Shown here in pieces: positions 1 to 11,057 of a DNA stretch of 64,000 bases. The stretch's first letter is position 1. Every line of letters starts with the position of its first letter. The notes under the pieces are model-generated. The model was not told the origin of the DNA and did no database searches. It saw only the letters and a list, made by a program, of their open reading frames with translations. Both the position numbers and the translations under genes were made by a program. This stretch comes from Lepidodermella squamata (Eukaryota > Gastrotricha), in assembly GCA_047495785.1 (NCBI GenBank), contig JBLDXI010000019.1:806001-870000 (forward strand). Direction: 5' to 3'.

Positions 1-246
1 CGAGATTTGGCTGAGACAAAAAAAGCAGATGTTCTGTCATTGTCCTTGACACGAATCATGTCCAACCTGAGCGAGGAAGACGCTGAACTGGCCAAATCTT
101 GTTTAGGGTTGTCGAAAACAGTTTTCCATGGGGCAGGGACAAGATTTTTGGGACGTAGCCTGAAACGTGACGAGAAGGAAGCGGCTTCGATGGAAAATTT
201 CATCAAGAAACAGCCTTTTTGGTTTATTGATGGTAAAGAAATATAG
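1..246 (+). CDS. 3' end of an unrecognised gene (partial)
   Basis: An open frame runs from the first base of the window (Arg-Asp-Leu...) to a TAG stop at 244-246, so this is the terminal exon or the end of a longer exon of a gene that starts upstream. The visible 81 residues are hydrophilic, with a basic/acidic stretch (GRSLKRDEKE) and an aromatic C-terminus (FWFIDGKEI). I recognise no domain. A canonical AATAAA poly(A) signal lies 38 bp after the stop (284-289), which supports this as a real gene end. No internal Met is a convincing start. Confidence 0.55.
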   Translation, partial: RDLAETKKADVLSLSLTRIMSNLSEEDAELAKSCLGLSKTVFHGAGTRFLGRSLKRDEKEAASMENFIKKQPFWFIDGKEI

Positions 247-351
247 TTCAAAGGCTGAAGAGGTGAGTGCAATGTGGCATGAAAATAAAATATCCTCCTT
301 AAACATAAAAATTCGATCTATTCGATTCTCTTTTTTCTAACCAATTTACCT

Positions 352-1518
352 ATGATGTTTCATTTCGACGAAGAGGTTACATCACCTCTTGAGATCACAT
401 TTTGCCGCGAAGAAGCTGCATTGCGAAATGCCGGGAAGCCCTTTTTCAGTAATTTTCGAAAAATATCTCAAACCGCAGCCACTGAGAGGAAGAAACTGCT
501 CGAGCTGATTGAATCAGCCAATGAAACATCTATTTCAAGTCAAGATGGCCAACCGAAGATGCGGTTGAAATTAAGAGAGGATCTGTTGCCTCGAAATTAT
601 ACTGCATATCACATGAATTTCGCGTTTTATCTTCGCCATTGCTGGGGCTATCATTTAGGCGCAGTCATTCGACCTGATGTCATTTATTTCACAATTGTCA
701 ATCAAATTGCTAAGCATTTATTCAGGCGAAAGTTGGTGAATTCGCTATCTAACCCTGATGATATTAGAAAGAACTTGCAAGTCGAAGGTCCATTAGCTAT
801 GGATGAAGACGGGATAATTGACCTGAACGACATTATCAAAGAGTTAAGCGTATTGATTCCTGGCGATCATTCCGATCTAATGATTGCGTTCTCAACTGAT
901 TCCCAAATTTCATTCGAAGCTCGGATTGCTTCATTTTGCGAGATATCCTCGCCTTATTATTCGGAGATGAAGGTCTTTTGCGGGATCCCGAAAATCAGGC
1001 TCGAGGGTTCGGCCCAAGATTGGGCGAACCTAGTTCGAGCAATTGATTACTGGCAAAACACGGATCTGGACGAACATTTTAAAGTTAGCTACTTGAGGAC
1101 AATCCACGCGATTTGCACGCGAATTCTCGATGATGTCGAAACAAAAACAATGACGCCTGATTTTTGGCGCCGGTTGTATTGCGAGGAAAGATGCGGATCG
1201 GGTGGTTCTGTTGTTACCGGATGGATCTGCGAGCTGTTCAACATACCCCGCCGGCAGGGTATTGAACGCTTTAAAGGTGATTTCACGAGGCTAGAATGGC
1301 TTGTTCGAGGGAATAGCGGTAAATTCAAGAGGATGGTGGCACATCACGGCTTGTTTTCGTCCAGGTACAACAAGGTCATTGATTGTTTAGTGCCGGAATT
1401 TTCGCGGCTGATCTATGAGATAAAGCCGAAGCGCCGCCGGTTTTACAGGTCCTTAGTCAATAGATTTCGCAGATTAGGAGCTTGCAACGCCGATGATAAT
1501 AAACATTCGACTGATTGA
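352..1518 (+). CDS. DUF4419-family protein
   Basis: Single-exon ORF of 388 residues starting at tandem ATGs 352/355. The layout matches the DUF4419 family, which is known from fungi, protists and scattered animals and has no settled biochemical role. The matching signatures are an HLGAVIRPDVIYFTIVNQ-type segment near residue 100 (family: RPD-x-W-x2-I-x2-Q), an FSTDSQ segment near 180, a CGIPKIRLEGSAQDW segment near 225 (family: CGIPxVTLxGxxxDW) and an FW..GSGG...GWICELF segment near 285-310. The C-terminal 40 residues are strongly basic (KPKRRRFYRSLVNRFRR). There is no signal peptide or membrane segment, so it is probably cytosolic or nuclear. It starts only 63 bp after the upstream gene's AATAAA. 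Family assignment is firm; function is unknown. Confidence 0.8.
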   Translation: MMFHFDEEVTSPLEITFCREEAALRNAGKPFFSNFRKISQTAATERKKLLELIESANETSISSQDGQPKMRLKLREDLLPRNYTAYHMNFAFYLRHCWGYHLGAVIRPDVIYFTIVNQIAKHLFRRKLVNSLSNPDDIRKNLQVEGPLAMDEDGIIDLNDIIKELSVLIPGDHSDLMIAFSTDSQISFEARIASFCEISSPYYSEMKVFCGIPKIRLEGSAQDWANLVRAIDYWQNTDLDEHFKVSYLRTIHAICTRILDDVETKTMTPDFWRRLYCEERCGSGGSVVTGWICELFNIPRRQGIERFKGDFTRLEWLVRGNSGKFKRMVAHHGLFSSRYNKVIDCLVPEFSRLIYEIKPKRRRFYRSLVNRFRRLGACNADDNKHSTD

Positions 1519-1957
1519 TGGTTTCAACTTTTTGAAAAAAAAATTCAGAAATTTATTCAAATTTTACCTCTCTGATTGACATGATTGGAAAAATACCTGT
1601 TACTACTTTCATATTTTTATTGGGAAAATGGTCAGTTGTTTCTAACAAAGTACATAGTACAGCAACAAGGCTTCGATATTTTTTAATAGCTTGATAATCA
1701 AATTTCACTAGAATATAATGACTCAGCTTATATAAGCTGGTTGAAGAGCTTTGAAATTAATGCATTCTTGATTCTTCAGTTCAAAAATTAGGGTCTAAGG
1801 AGGCAAGTCGGAACAAAAATGTTTAGGACCATCTACACCTGAATCCTTTTACTATAAGTTAATATAAGTTAATTGAAGAACATGAGATTAGATAATATCG
1901 CGTCAGAACACTACACTCTAATAAAAATTCGATTTGTTTATCACTGGTTTAACCAGG
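1519..1957. other. Convergent intergenic gap, nothing recognised
   Basis: About 440 bp of AT-rich DNA between the ends of two convergent genes. It holds a short direct repeat (ATAAGTTAAT twice at about 1853-1873). I see no ORF, RNA gene or element ends. Confidence 0.6.
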
Positions 1958-4900
1958 TTAAAATACCAGGATCCGCGAGAAAAGCATGCCAAGCGAGCCG
2001 TCTTTTTCGACGGTAACATATCGACCAGTAAGCGGAGGCGTGCAATGGCCAATCATAGATTGACCCTGGACAAGGTTAACCGAGCGAAGGCCCTCGCTCC
2101 AGATGTCGCATATCGGGTTCAGTGCCAGAGAAGCATTCGCAGAATTACCGACCCGCATTACAAGCCTAGCGTTCCAACCTGTCTGCGTCCACGACGTGGT
2201 AGGCTGGGTGACTACAACGATTTTAGACACAGACACCGAAACGCCGAGATCGACCTGAAACCAACCAAAGGTTACAGTCAAGGTACCAGTGTACCAACCA
2301 GGCGATGTCATAGCCACCAAATTGGAGGCAGAATTCGTGGTAGTTGATGTGACAACTTTGTATTGCGCAAAATCAGTCGCGTCGTCATTATAGACGCTAA
2401 CTTGGCAAATGTCAATGTATGTATCCATGTATAAGCTGACAATTGACACGTAACGGCCCGAGATCGGGCTGTTGCATGGCAAATTGAATTTTCGAGCGTA
2501 AGGCATCATCGGGCTTGTGACTGTACAAACGGGTTGATTTATGGCTTGGTCGCCAGTCGTTGGTAGGGTATCGCCCACTCGTATCACGTAATTTCTTGCT
2601 GCGAATTCGACACCGGTATACGTGCAGCCTCGAACTCCGAAACGGCCAGATGCCGAACCCACAAATTCGTCAACTATGAATCTGACACCCATGGCTTGCA
2701 TTGGCGGGTTTAGGTAATTGATCATCGGCGTCGGGTTCGTTGCAGAAGTTGGGCCGTCGAAAATGCGAATCCGGGAGCCGTTGTTATCCTGGGTATAAGC
2801 GATCCAGAAGTCGTTGCCATCAAGACTGCTTGTGAGGTGGTATTTCGATATCCAAGCAGTTTTGTTAACGTTGCTCTGAACTAGGACGGCTGTGACAATT
2901 TTGAAGTTGGTGAATTTGAATTGGAAATAAGGCTGCGGATCAGTGGCCAAGGCTTGCCACGCATTGATACTGTTCAAGATATGCCACCAGGCTTTAGTTG
3001 CATCGACATGGGTAGTGTAAGTTAAGGCAGCGTTCTCATCAAGTTGAGATCTGCACGACATATCTGAGGATAAAATGTTATGAACAATCCGCTCGGCCTG
3101 ATACATACAGCAGTATTTGGGATTTGATTTTTGGCAATTTGCTTTGGAAATTTTTGATTTTTGATTTTCGATTTGATTCAACTTTCCGAAGATTTCGATG
3201 TCTCCATTTGACCTTCAGTTATTATGCAAAAATAAAAAATGGCTTCTCGAAATGTTCTAGAGGTAGACCATCTAGCTGATTCCGCCCTTGGGACCGGTTC
3301 CATGCATAAACAGCGTAAAAAGTGGATTAGCGATTGCTCTAGTTTAAATTGTCAATTTCCACATAATAAAAGGATTGGTTGGATTTGAGATTCGTCCACT
3401 TCACTTTTCTCCACCAATGGCTCAAAATTAATCAAATCCTACATACTGCTGGCTGCTGGGTAAGGGTTATATACCTGGGCAGCCACGAATCATGATTCTG
3501 AGGGCAAGGCCGCCAAACCATGACCACGGCTGGAGACGAAGTGTACGAGTTGTAATAGCTGGGTTCAAGAAATTCCACACGACTGTGTCAGCATCACTGT
3601 TTCCAGTAAATACCTATAGGTATAAGAAACAAGTATTCACTGAAAGAAGTGAAAATTAATACTCACTCTGAGTGAACCGGTCTGACGTGTAGAATACACC
3701 CAATTCATCCCACTGATTTTAACGGCATATAGCTTATAGCTAGTAATGTAGTACCCTGTCGAGAAGTCACCCTGCGTACCCAGTGAAGTTATCATCATCT
3801 CCTCTCCGAAGTCGAATGTGAAAGATTGAGTCGTGTCAGCAATTTCTAGTTGTGCACAGCAAGATTTTGATCCTGGCGTGTTAGCATCGCCGATCCATCG
3901 ATTGTTCAAGCGGAATTGGTTGAAAGTGACATTCGCAGCTGACTTGTACAAGCCGGTGTTAGAAATCGTCGCTCGTGATGTTATGTCGCTCTCACACCAG
4001 TGTCCTTGAACTGAAATAAAAGGGCGTTATAGTTTAACGAACATTGGTACCAAAATAATCATATCATACGCATTGTAGGTCCTGGGCATTGGTTGGCGAC
4101 TTCTTGGGCTAGATATTGATTAAGGTAGCCCTGGAAAATCGTAATACATGCAGTATCTCCAGTTATCTGATCGCTTCCCTTGGCACGACCGATTGCGACT
4201 TTCTGAGGTATCTCCGGCTGTGAGTTCGGAAAAGGCTTCGAAATAAGTAAATCGCCATCCTTGTAGCCTTCGAATTTCATAGCGTCTACCGTCATGTCGA
4301 ATGTCATCATGTGGTGCTGCCATGTATTCAGAAACGTGCTGACATTGCTAACCGTCTGGGAATATAAGGTAGACGTTCCACTGACTACCATATTTGCCTC
4401 GTAACTCATTGAATTAGGCGTAATTGCTTTCATCGCGTAACGATTGGTGGAGCTGTCAACAATTGCGAAAAGTGGCATTCCAATGCTACTTCCAGTTTGT
4501 TTGGTGAAGACAAAAACTCCGAAAGAATACGACTGGGCGGTGCCGTTTCCGAGACCAAATAGCAAATTTGACTGACTGATGGTATGGTAGTTGTTGACAC
4601 CTGAATTGTAGTTAGTTCCCCAAGTATCATCAGTTACGGCTGCTTTCCAAGGAAACCCATCTCCTAGAAGACTGCCCCCAGACGCGGTCCATGATGCACC
4701 ATCAACCAGTGAACTTGTTCCATAAGATCCATCCCAGGGAGAGTTGAACACTGCCCTCATGTCAGCAGTTGACGTCAATGGACATCTCTTCAGCGAATAA
4801 ATTTGCCGTCTTGTAAGCAATGCCTTATAAGCTTGGAAGCAAGCCACGCTTATAGACGGCGATTGACCTATACGGAAGTAGGTCGTAGATGTTTCTACGC

Positions 4901-7900
4901 CATTAGGACAGGCAATTCCATTCATCGACCCGACCTGCTCCCCCTCATGAAAGATTTGGAATACTGGATTGCGAGAAGGATTATAAGCGAGACCAACATA
5001 AGACCATGTGTTTGGGGTGAGAAGCCTCGTCGAAGCTACGTACTGATACGCGGCAACGCCAACGCCATTCCTGCACCGAAAACCGCCGCCCAAGTATCCG
5101 TTGTTAATTAACAGGGAGACAGTGATGTTGGTGGAATCGTACGACCAGCCCATAATTGTTCCGTTTGCGTTTGCTCCGGGCATTACGTGAATCATGGCAG
5201 TGAACGAGTACTGCAAGTCGAGAGCCTTGGCAGGAGCGGCTGTTATTTGCATTTGCAGATAGTCGTTCGCGGTAGGAAAGTTCCATGCTCTGATGAAATT
5301 TAGATGATCATAAAATGATCGAAAAAATTGGATTACTCACGTTGAAGTGAAGCCGTACATCTTGGAGCACTGAGGGCTCCCAACGCTGGTGAAGCTCGCT
5401 CCAAACCCTGCTACAGCTTCTGTCAACGAGCATGCAAGAGGGAAAACGGCGACAGGGGGCGGGGCTTAATAAAGAAATCGATTAGTACGGATTAGGGGCA
5501 TCGAAAGATGACTAACTTAGCCATGGGCACATGCTGGCTTGATGAATCTCAGAGTGATCCAGTCCCCGTTGGTAGAATTGCATGCAGGCAATCTTCCCCG
5601 TCCAAGCTCCGGAGATCATGAAGTATTGCGAAAGCTTGAAAGCATCAGCAGCACATCCGACGTAGAAAATTCCCTGATCGTTGTTGTCAAAGTAAATTCT
5701 CGCTAATCCGGATTTGCAGTCAACGGTTACAGCGAAGAAAAACCATCGATTCAGCGGGATTGTCACATCATTATATGGCCAAGTGTGGCTGGTTGTTGCA
5801 CTCATGGTGTAATCAAGCTTCACTGCTCGAGTCGACTGAACAATTCTTATGTTCAATTGTAACACGCTAAGCGAGAAAAAGTGTGCTTATCACCAAAGAA
5901 TTGAAGGGATACCAACCTGCTTTTGATCACATTTTTCATTAAATAGAGATCAGTCGTCGCTCCTGAGTAATACATCATCATTCCAAAAGTCCAGCCATTC
6001 TTCGTGTCGATCACATTAATGTTGTTAGTTCTCACAAGAACAGCTTTATTTGCCCCGGTCCACTCCAAAGACGCCATCGGCCTGCCATCAAACCCAGTGC
6101 CGTAATTCAGCCCGGGAGAAACTATCGCATGGTTTCCATTGTACGAAAAATCATCAGCTCCATGGACGTAATCGAACAGCCATAAGCCATCAGGGTTGAG
6201 GGTAACGATTGGAGGAAAGTTAGGTGTGACAATATCGACCGAAGTCACTTGCATTGTGGCGCCGAGATCGATAGTGGCAAAAGGCTTCCCACCTGGGCTG
6301 GGTGGCAAGATGCGTGTGCAGTTTTGAAAGTGTTGCTTCCTAACAACCCGCTTTTGGGTTAAAACAACAGGACTGCCCATCGGAGTTATAGCAGCGTTAT
6401 CATAAGCCGAAAATGTGACGTTCTTATTTCCAGCTAGATCTTTCATGTAATCAGGAGGATCTGTAGAAGAAATTAGCGTAAATTATGCGTGACAATGCAT
6501 GCAAAACATACTTTTGCATCCTAAGAGCTCAAATCGGTAACATGAGGATGTCGAGAATGCCAAAGGAATAATGTTGAAGTATCGAGCGACTAGGATGGTT
6601 GGAAATTTGATCACAACGATCGTGTTTGAGTCGACGTTGCCGCTTAGGGATTTCGATCCAGAAGTATCAGTAACATCGGCCCATTTGTTTGAATCAACTG
6701 ACTTGTATTGAATATTGAACGAAGTTACCCAAGCGTTAAGAGATTTGCATCCTTGAACTTCAATCGCGGTGACGACTGTTGGTTTTCGAAGATCGATCAT
6801 GGTATTTGTAGGATTGTTGGCCGTAGTTTGAAGGCCCCAATTCAAGCGAACTTGAAAAGAAGCTCCGCCAAGTTGGGAATTGTCAATATCGCCATTTTCC
6901 ATTCCGAGAGGATCGAAGCAGTTTGCCTGACAGCCGTCAAATTGAAAATTGACGCAATTTATCGATCCAGTAACATTGGTGGCTGTTATTTTGAAGTATC
7001 GTAGTAAAATCGGCTGGAAGAAGTCATGCGTCACCGTCGACCATGGATAATTTGTTAGATACTAAAATTTAACATCCTCATCACGAAATGACTTCTGATT
7101 GAGTTTAGCTAACCTTTATTTTCTTCCCACGAGATGTTGTAACGCTTTGATAAGTAACATCATCGAGGCTTGTGTCCATCTGAATAACTGGGAAGCAGTA
7201 AGGATCTTTGCATTGGTACCAAAACTTCTTGACCCAAACGTAACGCTGCAGGTCGACTTTGTACCAACTTCCAACTGGGGCTCCGCTGGCCATACAGGAC
7301 CTATAATTATGACCAGCTGTTTTCCGAGCGAACGCAGCTACTTCAAGGGGCGTACTGATCGATGTCATGGTGTAACCACGATTACTGCTGTAAGCGAGAT
7401 CAGACATGTAAGACGTGTCGTAATCCAGCGTCTCAGTCGGGCCAGGAATGATACCTGCCTGCGAGTTCACACAAGAACTCGCCGCTGCATTTTGAAGATA
7501 AGCATCGTAGTACCAAGCCCGTCGACAGTCGCCTTTGGTTGTTAGGCACTGCCTACCTTTTCCCAGAACACTCGGCCCATCGATAACGTAAGAATTGAAA
7601 TCCGAGTTCGCTACGGTTGTAGCTGTTGACGAGGCCTCTGGTGATATCGTGAATAGGGCACAGGTCTTTGTGCTCAGTTGAAATTGCGCAGCCTGGCAGT
7701 TTCGATTGGCAGAACACAGCGAAGCACATACCGAGTCTGTGCTAGCTTGAGCTACCCCAGGGATCAAGAATGTGTTGAGATTGGAAAGACCGCTACTCGC
7801 TGTTGGGACAATGTTGTAACCAGGGTAACGCTTGTAATAACTTCCGCATTTAACATTGATAAGAAGTGCGCTTAGACACAAGAAAAAGCCAATCATGCCT

Positions 7901-7923
7901 TCCATTACTTTTAGCAAAAGCAA
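1958..7923 (-). CDS. Secreted PAN/discoidin/laminin-G/fucolectin multidomain protein
   Basis: Nine exons joined by in-phase GT..AG introns: about 7923-7114, 7061-6512, 6460-5917, 5866-5518, 5466-5340, 5300-4080, 4010-3663, 3610-3476 and 3063-1958 (stop). The start encodes a signal peptide (MEGMIGFFLCLSALL). Domains follow in order: PAN/apple-like Cys-rich module (CASLCSANRNCQAAQF); two F5/8C (discoidin) domains (RYFKI...NFQFDGC and RYFNI...FELLGC endings); further F5/8C-like sequence; three concanavalin/LamG-like domains (for example GWTFGMMMYYSG, WFFFAVTVDC, WQHHMMTFD); another F5/8C; and C-terminal tachylectin-4/fucolectin-like modules (FGWFQVDLGVSVSVSKIVVV, LTGRYVTV). Together these suggest an extracellular carbohydrate- or surface-binding lectin, perhaps for adhesion or immunity. 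The final intron, about 410 bp, is the longest. Exon calls rest on phase and motif continuity, not transcripts. Confidence 0.8.
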
Positions 7924-8610
7924 AAGGCTGTCATGGAAGGCTCGTAGACGGTTAGGGAAGGCTATTAGGTAGACGAAAGGTGTATTAAATTATGGACGAC
8001 TATTTTTCGCCTCCACATAATTAATGTATACATACGTGTGAAACCCGCCGTAACGGCAATTCCTCTTGGAATGATTCGACGCTCAGAATTAGATTAATCG
8101 ATAAAAAATAGCACGTTGTCTTTTGGAACAGTTTTTCTCATTAACTTTTAAGGAGCATTTGCTTAAACGCCTTAAAAGGTTAATATTGGAATATTTGATG
8201 TATATAAAAAACCAGATAACATAGCAACAAAGCAGCAACAAAACAGCAAACGCAATTCAATCGATATCTTACAACGAATCGACCGGCTGTGACGAATGGG
8301 GAAATCCGGGACAAAATTGAGGCGATGGCATCTATCAGGGAGAGCAGGTTCCAATGCGATCAAAATTGGTTAAAAGCTATTTCATAGTGGTACATTGCAG
8401 ATTTTATGTCGAAAAACATAAATTTCAATCTCATAGAAAATGCTCTTCTTAATTGTTGCTATACAGTGGAGCGGGGTCTTATTGAAGAAGCCGAAAATCT
8501 CTCTCATCTCTCAGTGAGTCAATAACTTGTTGTAACTTGTTCGTAACCACTGACTGCCAAACCGTTTATTGCTAAAATTGAATTGTTATTGAATGGGTCT
8601 TTGAAAATCG
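7924..8610. other. Upstream intergenic region of the lectin gene
   Basis: About 690 bp with no credible gene. AT-rich with short runs of TATA-like sequence (TATATAAAAAA near 8201). I recognise no promoter with confidence. It leads into the heptamer clusters. Confidence 0.5.
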
Positions 8611-9173
8611 TCACTCAGATTTGAGTAAACGTCACTCAGAAATAGGCAAGTGTCACTCAGATGCGCATTACGTCACACGTGTTATGCAGGTGTGCACCCA
8701 ATTTTCAACTGCAGCACTCAAACGATAGCGCGCGTCACTCATTTTAATACTTTTCCATCACTAATTTTGATACCCTAACATCACTCATGCGTGTTGTCCA
8801 TCATCATAACGATGGAGACCCCCGGCTGCGACCGGCCATGCGAGCGAAATGGAGAAAAAGGACATTTATGAAAATCTAGAGTCACCTTGCCTAACCGATA
8901 AGGATGAGCTAAGGGATAAAAGGGACGTGATTCGTTGCCGAAAAAGGTTGATACCAAACCGGAGGCCTTGTCCGCAAATGCAATTGCCGCGCGGGCGGTG
9001 TTAAATTTGGGGATGATTGGTTAAGTTAAGTTGTAGTTACACAAATGAGTGACAATCGGATTTGGTTTTGAGTGAAAAAAATAAAATTTGAGTTATTTTT
9101 TATAGAGTGACAAGCGCTTTATTTCTGAGTGCAAACATTTAAAATTGAGTGACACGGGCCGCTGTTTGAGTGA
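8611..9173. repeat. Opposed clusters of a TCACTCA heptamer (possible non-autonomous element)
   Basis: The left cluster has TCACTCA at 8611, 8632, 8653, 8735 and 8781 plus variants at 8714 (GCACTCA) and 8758. The right cluster has the reverse complement TGAGTGA at 9046, 9069, 9146 and 9167 plus variants at 9104 and 9126. They bracket a more GC-rich, unrepeated core of about 255 bp (8789-9044). Orientation switches cleanly between the two sides, as in subterminal repeats of non-autonomous DNA transposons. No ORF is present. I could not define exact termini or a target-site duplication. Confidence 0.5.
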
Positions 9174-9864
9174 AGAAATTTTTAATCCTCTTATTGAATT
9201 GCTAAAATGGCAAATTTAAAGCGAGGTCCCGCTTTGCCTGGAACTTAACCGTTACCTTTCGCTTATGAAGTTCCCGCGGCTGTTATAATATATAGGAATG
9301 CGCGTTTACAACCAGAATATTTCGATTTCTTGATTTTTTGAAAAATATCGCGTGCTCTATAATATAACGCGTGTTTAGTTACTCTGGAGAGCACGCCTGC
9401 TGCGATTGCGCAACTCGAAAGAGCTTAAATAATTTAAAAAAAATATATCGCTATTATTCCTCAACATTTTGGCTTTCAAAGAAATATTTTTTTCGCTATT
9501 TTTGAAGAGCTTCGTCGAACGCGCATACTTCAACGAGTAAGTTTCGTAAGTTTTGAAAAGAATCGGCCGACAGCCAGATAAACGCACAGGCAAGACCTGT
9601 TTGAAGATTTATATTGCAGGCATTATCGACCTGTTTGAACAGAAAATCCTACAGCCTTTGAGCTGATAGTGAAATACACCTCACAAGCCACGAGCTTAAA
9701 AGAGGAAATCCTACAGCCAACGAGCTTGTAGAGAATCATCACAGCTGATATCAGCCATTTTCGACAGCCATCGAGCTGATTGATTGTCTTGAGCTGTCAA
9801 TTCATTGAGCCGATTTATTGCTATATATTTTTTTTATTTTAAATCTAAAATTGAGCTAATAGGA
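9174..9864. promoter_or_regulatory. 5' region of the Gag-like gene with degenerate tandem motif
   Basis: A TATA-like stretch (TATAATATATAGG) sits near 9283. At 9650-9785 a degenerate motif ACAGCC-(n)2-CGAGCT recurs about every 23-31 bp (near 9651, 9682, 9713, 9740, 9763). It could be a binding-site array or a 5'-UTR repeat. No LTR or tRNA primer-binding site was recognised. The in-frame ATG at 9805 precedes an AT-rich stretch; the ATG at 9865 begins the conserved part. Confidence 0.4.
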
Positions 9865-10923
9865 ATGGATTCTCATCAGCAGTTTCTTCGAAGCACCGGT
9901 CAATTCACGACGAAGATCTCGTTCGCTAACTGGATCGACCAGGCCAAGAGAAATTTCGAATATTTCAAAATTCTAGGAGCAACTAACAAACTCGGTCTAC
10001 TCCAGCAACTCGTCGACGATAAGCGTAAACAGATCATCGCTCGAGAATTGGAGAAGGACACGGTTGCTTACGATGTGGTGATTAAACGAATGGGTCTGAG
10101 TGCGAATTGCGATGTCATCACCGCCCGAATGAAGCTGAAGGCTGTCAGTCAAGCTGAAGGTCAATCTGCCCTTGAGTTCAAGCAGCAAGTCGAACAGCTC
10201 GCCAGTGTCGCCTTCCCGGAAAATGAACACGAACAACTTAGCCAAAGCATGTTTCAGTTCGTTTTCGGCTTGAGGAATGGCCCGGTTAGATCGAAAATTC
10301 TCGAAGAGATGAGTAAAGATATTACTCTGAGCTGGCCGAAAATCTTGGAATTGGCTGAAGCCGAACGGCCAGTTGTTATGCAAGCAAGCCCGGCTAAAAT
10401 CGTCCAGCCTGTACCTGAAATCAAGATCGAACCTGTTGAAGTTCAAAGCCCGAAAGTCGCGAGCCAATCCCAACCTCCAGTGGTCACTAGCCCGGCCGGA
10501 GCTCAGATCCAGAAAGAAATACTACAACTGGCTCGATATGGCCTTGTCGCAGCTGGCAAGGCTGTTTCGCCTGAATTCAATGAACGAATTTCCAACGAAG
10601 AGTTGGCCCGAGTTGCTATTCATTTGAGTAAGACTGAAGATTGGCATCTGCTTACCATACCGTACCTGTTGGCTTCGATAACCGACCTGGACATGAAGGT
10701 CAAGGTGGTTTCAGCTATGGTTTCCGCCGTCAGAATTACGCTTATTCCCGATGTGATCAAGTTTTGCAGCAAGTGCAAAACCGCGACGCATGATACGATC
10801 GATTGCTGGAGCAAACCACGCCGTCGAATTTTCAAAGCTGGCCAACCTAGACTAACGAAGAATTTGCTACGTAAAACGCTTCTCCGCTCAATCTTAGATG
10901 GTTTCAATGACAACAATTCTTAA
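9865..10923 (+). CDS. Solitary retrotransposon-type Gag protein with zinc knuckle
   Basis: The ORF runs 9805-10923 (372 residues); I prefer the second Met at 9865 (352 residues) because the first 20 residues read like translated leader. The N-terminal half looks like a Ty3/gypsy-class capsid: a Leu-rich segment, then EFKQQVEQLASVAFPENEHE and FVFGLRNGPVRSKILEEM, the usual 'LA..AFP...F..GL....VR..L' pattern. A Pro/Val-rich linker follows. Near the C-terminus is one CCHC zinc knuckle, CSKCKTATHDTIDC (C-x2-C-x4-H-x4-C). There is no protease, reverse transcriptase or integrase downstream; an AATAAA at about 10974 ends the unit and another gene follows. An intact Gag without pol or LTRs fits either a domesticated gag gene (Arc/PNMA-like in concept) or the remains of a retroelement. 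Confidence 0.7.
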   Translation: MDSHQQFLRSTGQFTTKISFANWIDQAKRNFEYFKILGATNKLGLLQQLVDDKRKQIIARELEKDTVAYDVVIKRMGLSANCDVITARMKLKAVSQAEGQSALEFKQQVEQLASVAFPENEHEQLSQSMFQFVFGLRNGPVRSKILEEMSKDITLSWPKILELAEAERPVVMQASPAKIVQPVPEIKIEPVEVQSPKVASQSQPPVVTSPAGAQIQKEILQLARYGLVAAGKAVSPEFNERISNEELARVAIHLSKTEDWHLLTIPYLLASITDLDMKVKVVSAMVSAVRITLIPDVIKFCSKCKTATHDTIDCWSKPRRRIFKAGQPRLTKNLLRKTLLRSILDGFNDNNS

Positions 10924-11057
10924 AGCCGCAGAAACTGCCAAACGCTCCGTTATTTTTCAAAATATTTCTGAGAAATAAATATAAAGAGCGAATTTTACAT
11001 GGTTTATTATTTGCATGTTATTGAAAATAATTAATCAAAAATTAATTTCTTGGTAAT

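Noticed and set aside
1934-2347. Plus-strand 137-residue ORF
   Set aside because: Shadow of the fucolectin-encoding last exon on the minus strand.
9290-11050. LTRs flanking the Gag-like gene
   Set aside because: No matching direct repeats, TG..CA ends or primer-binding site found on either side.
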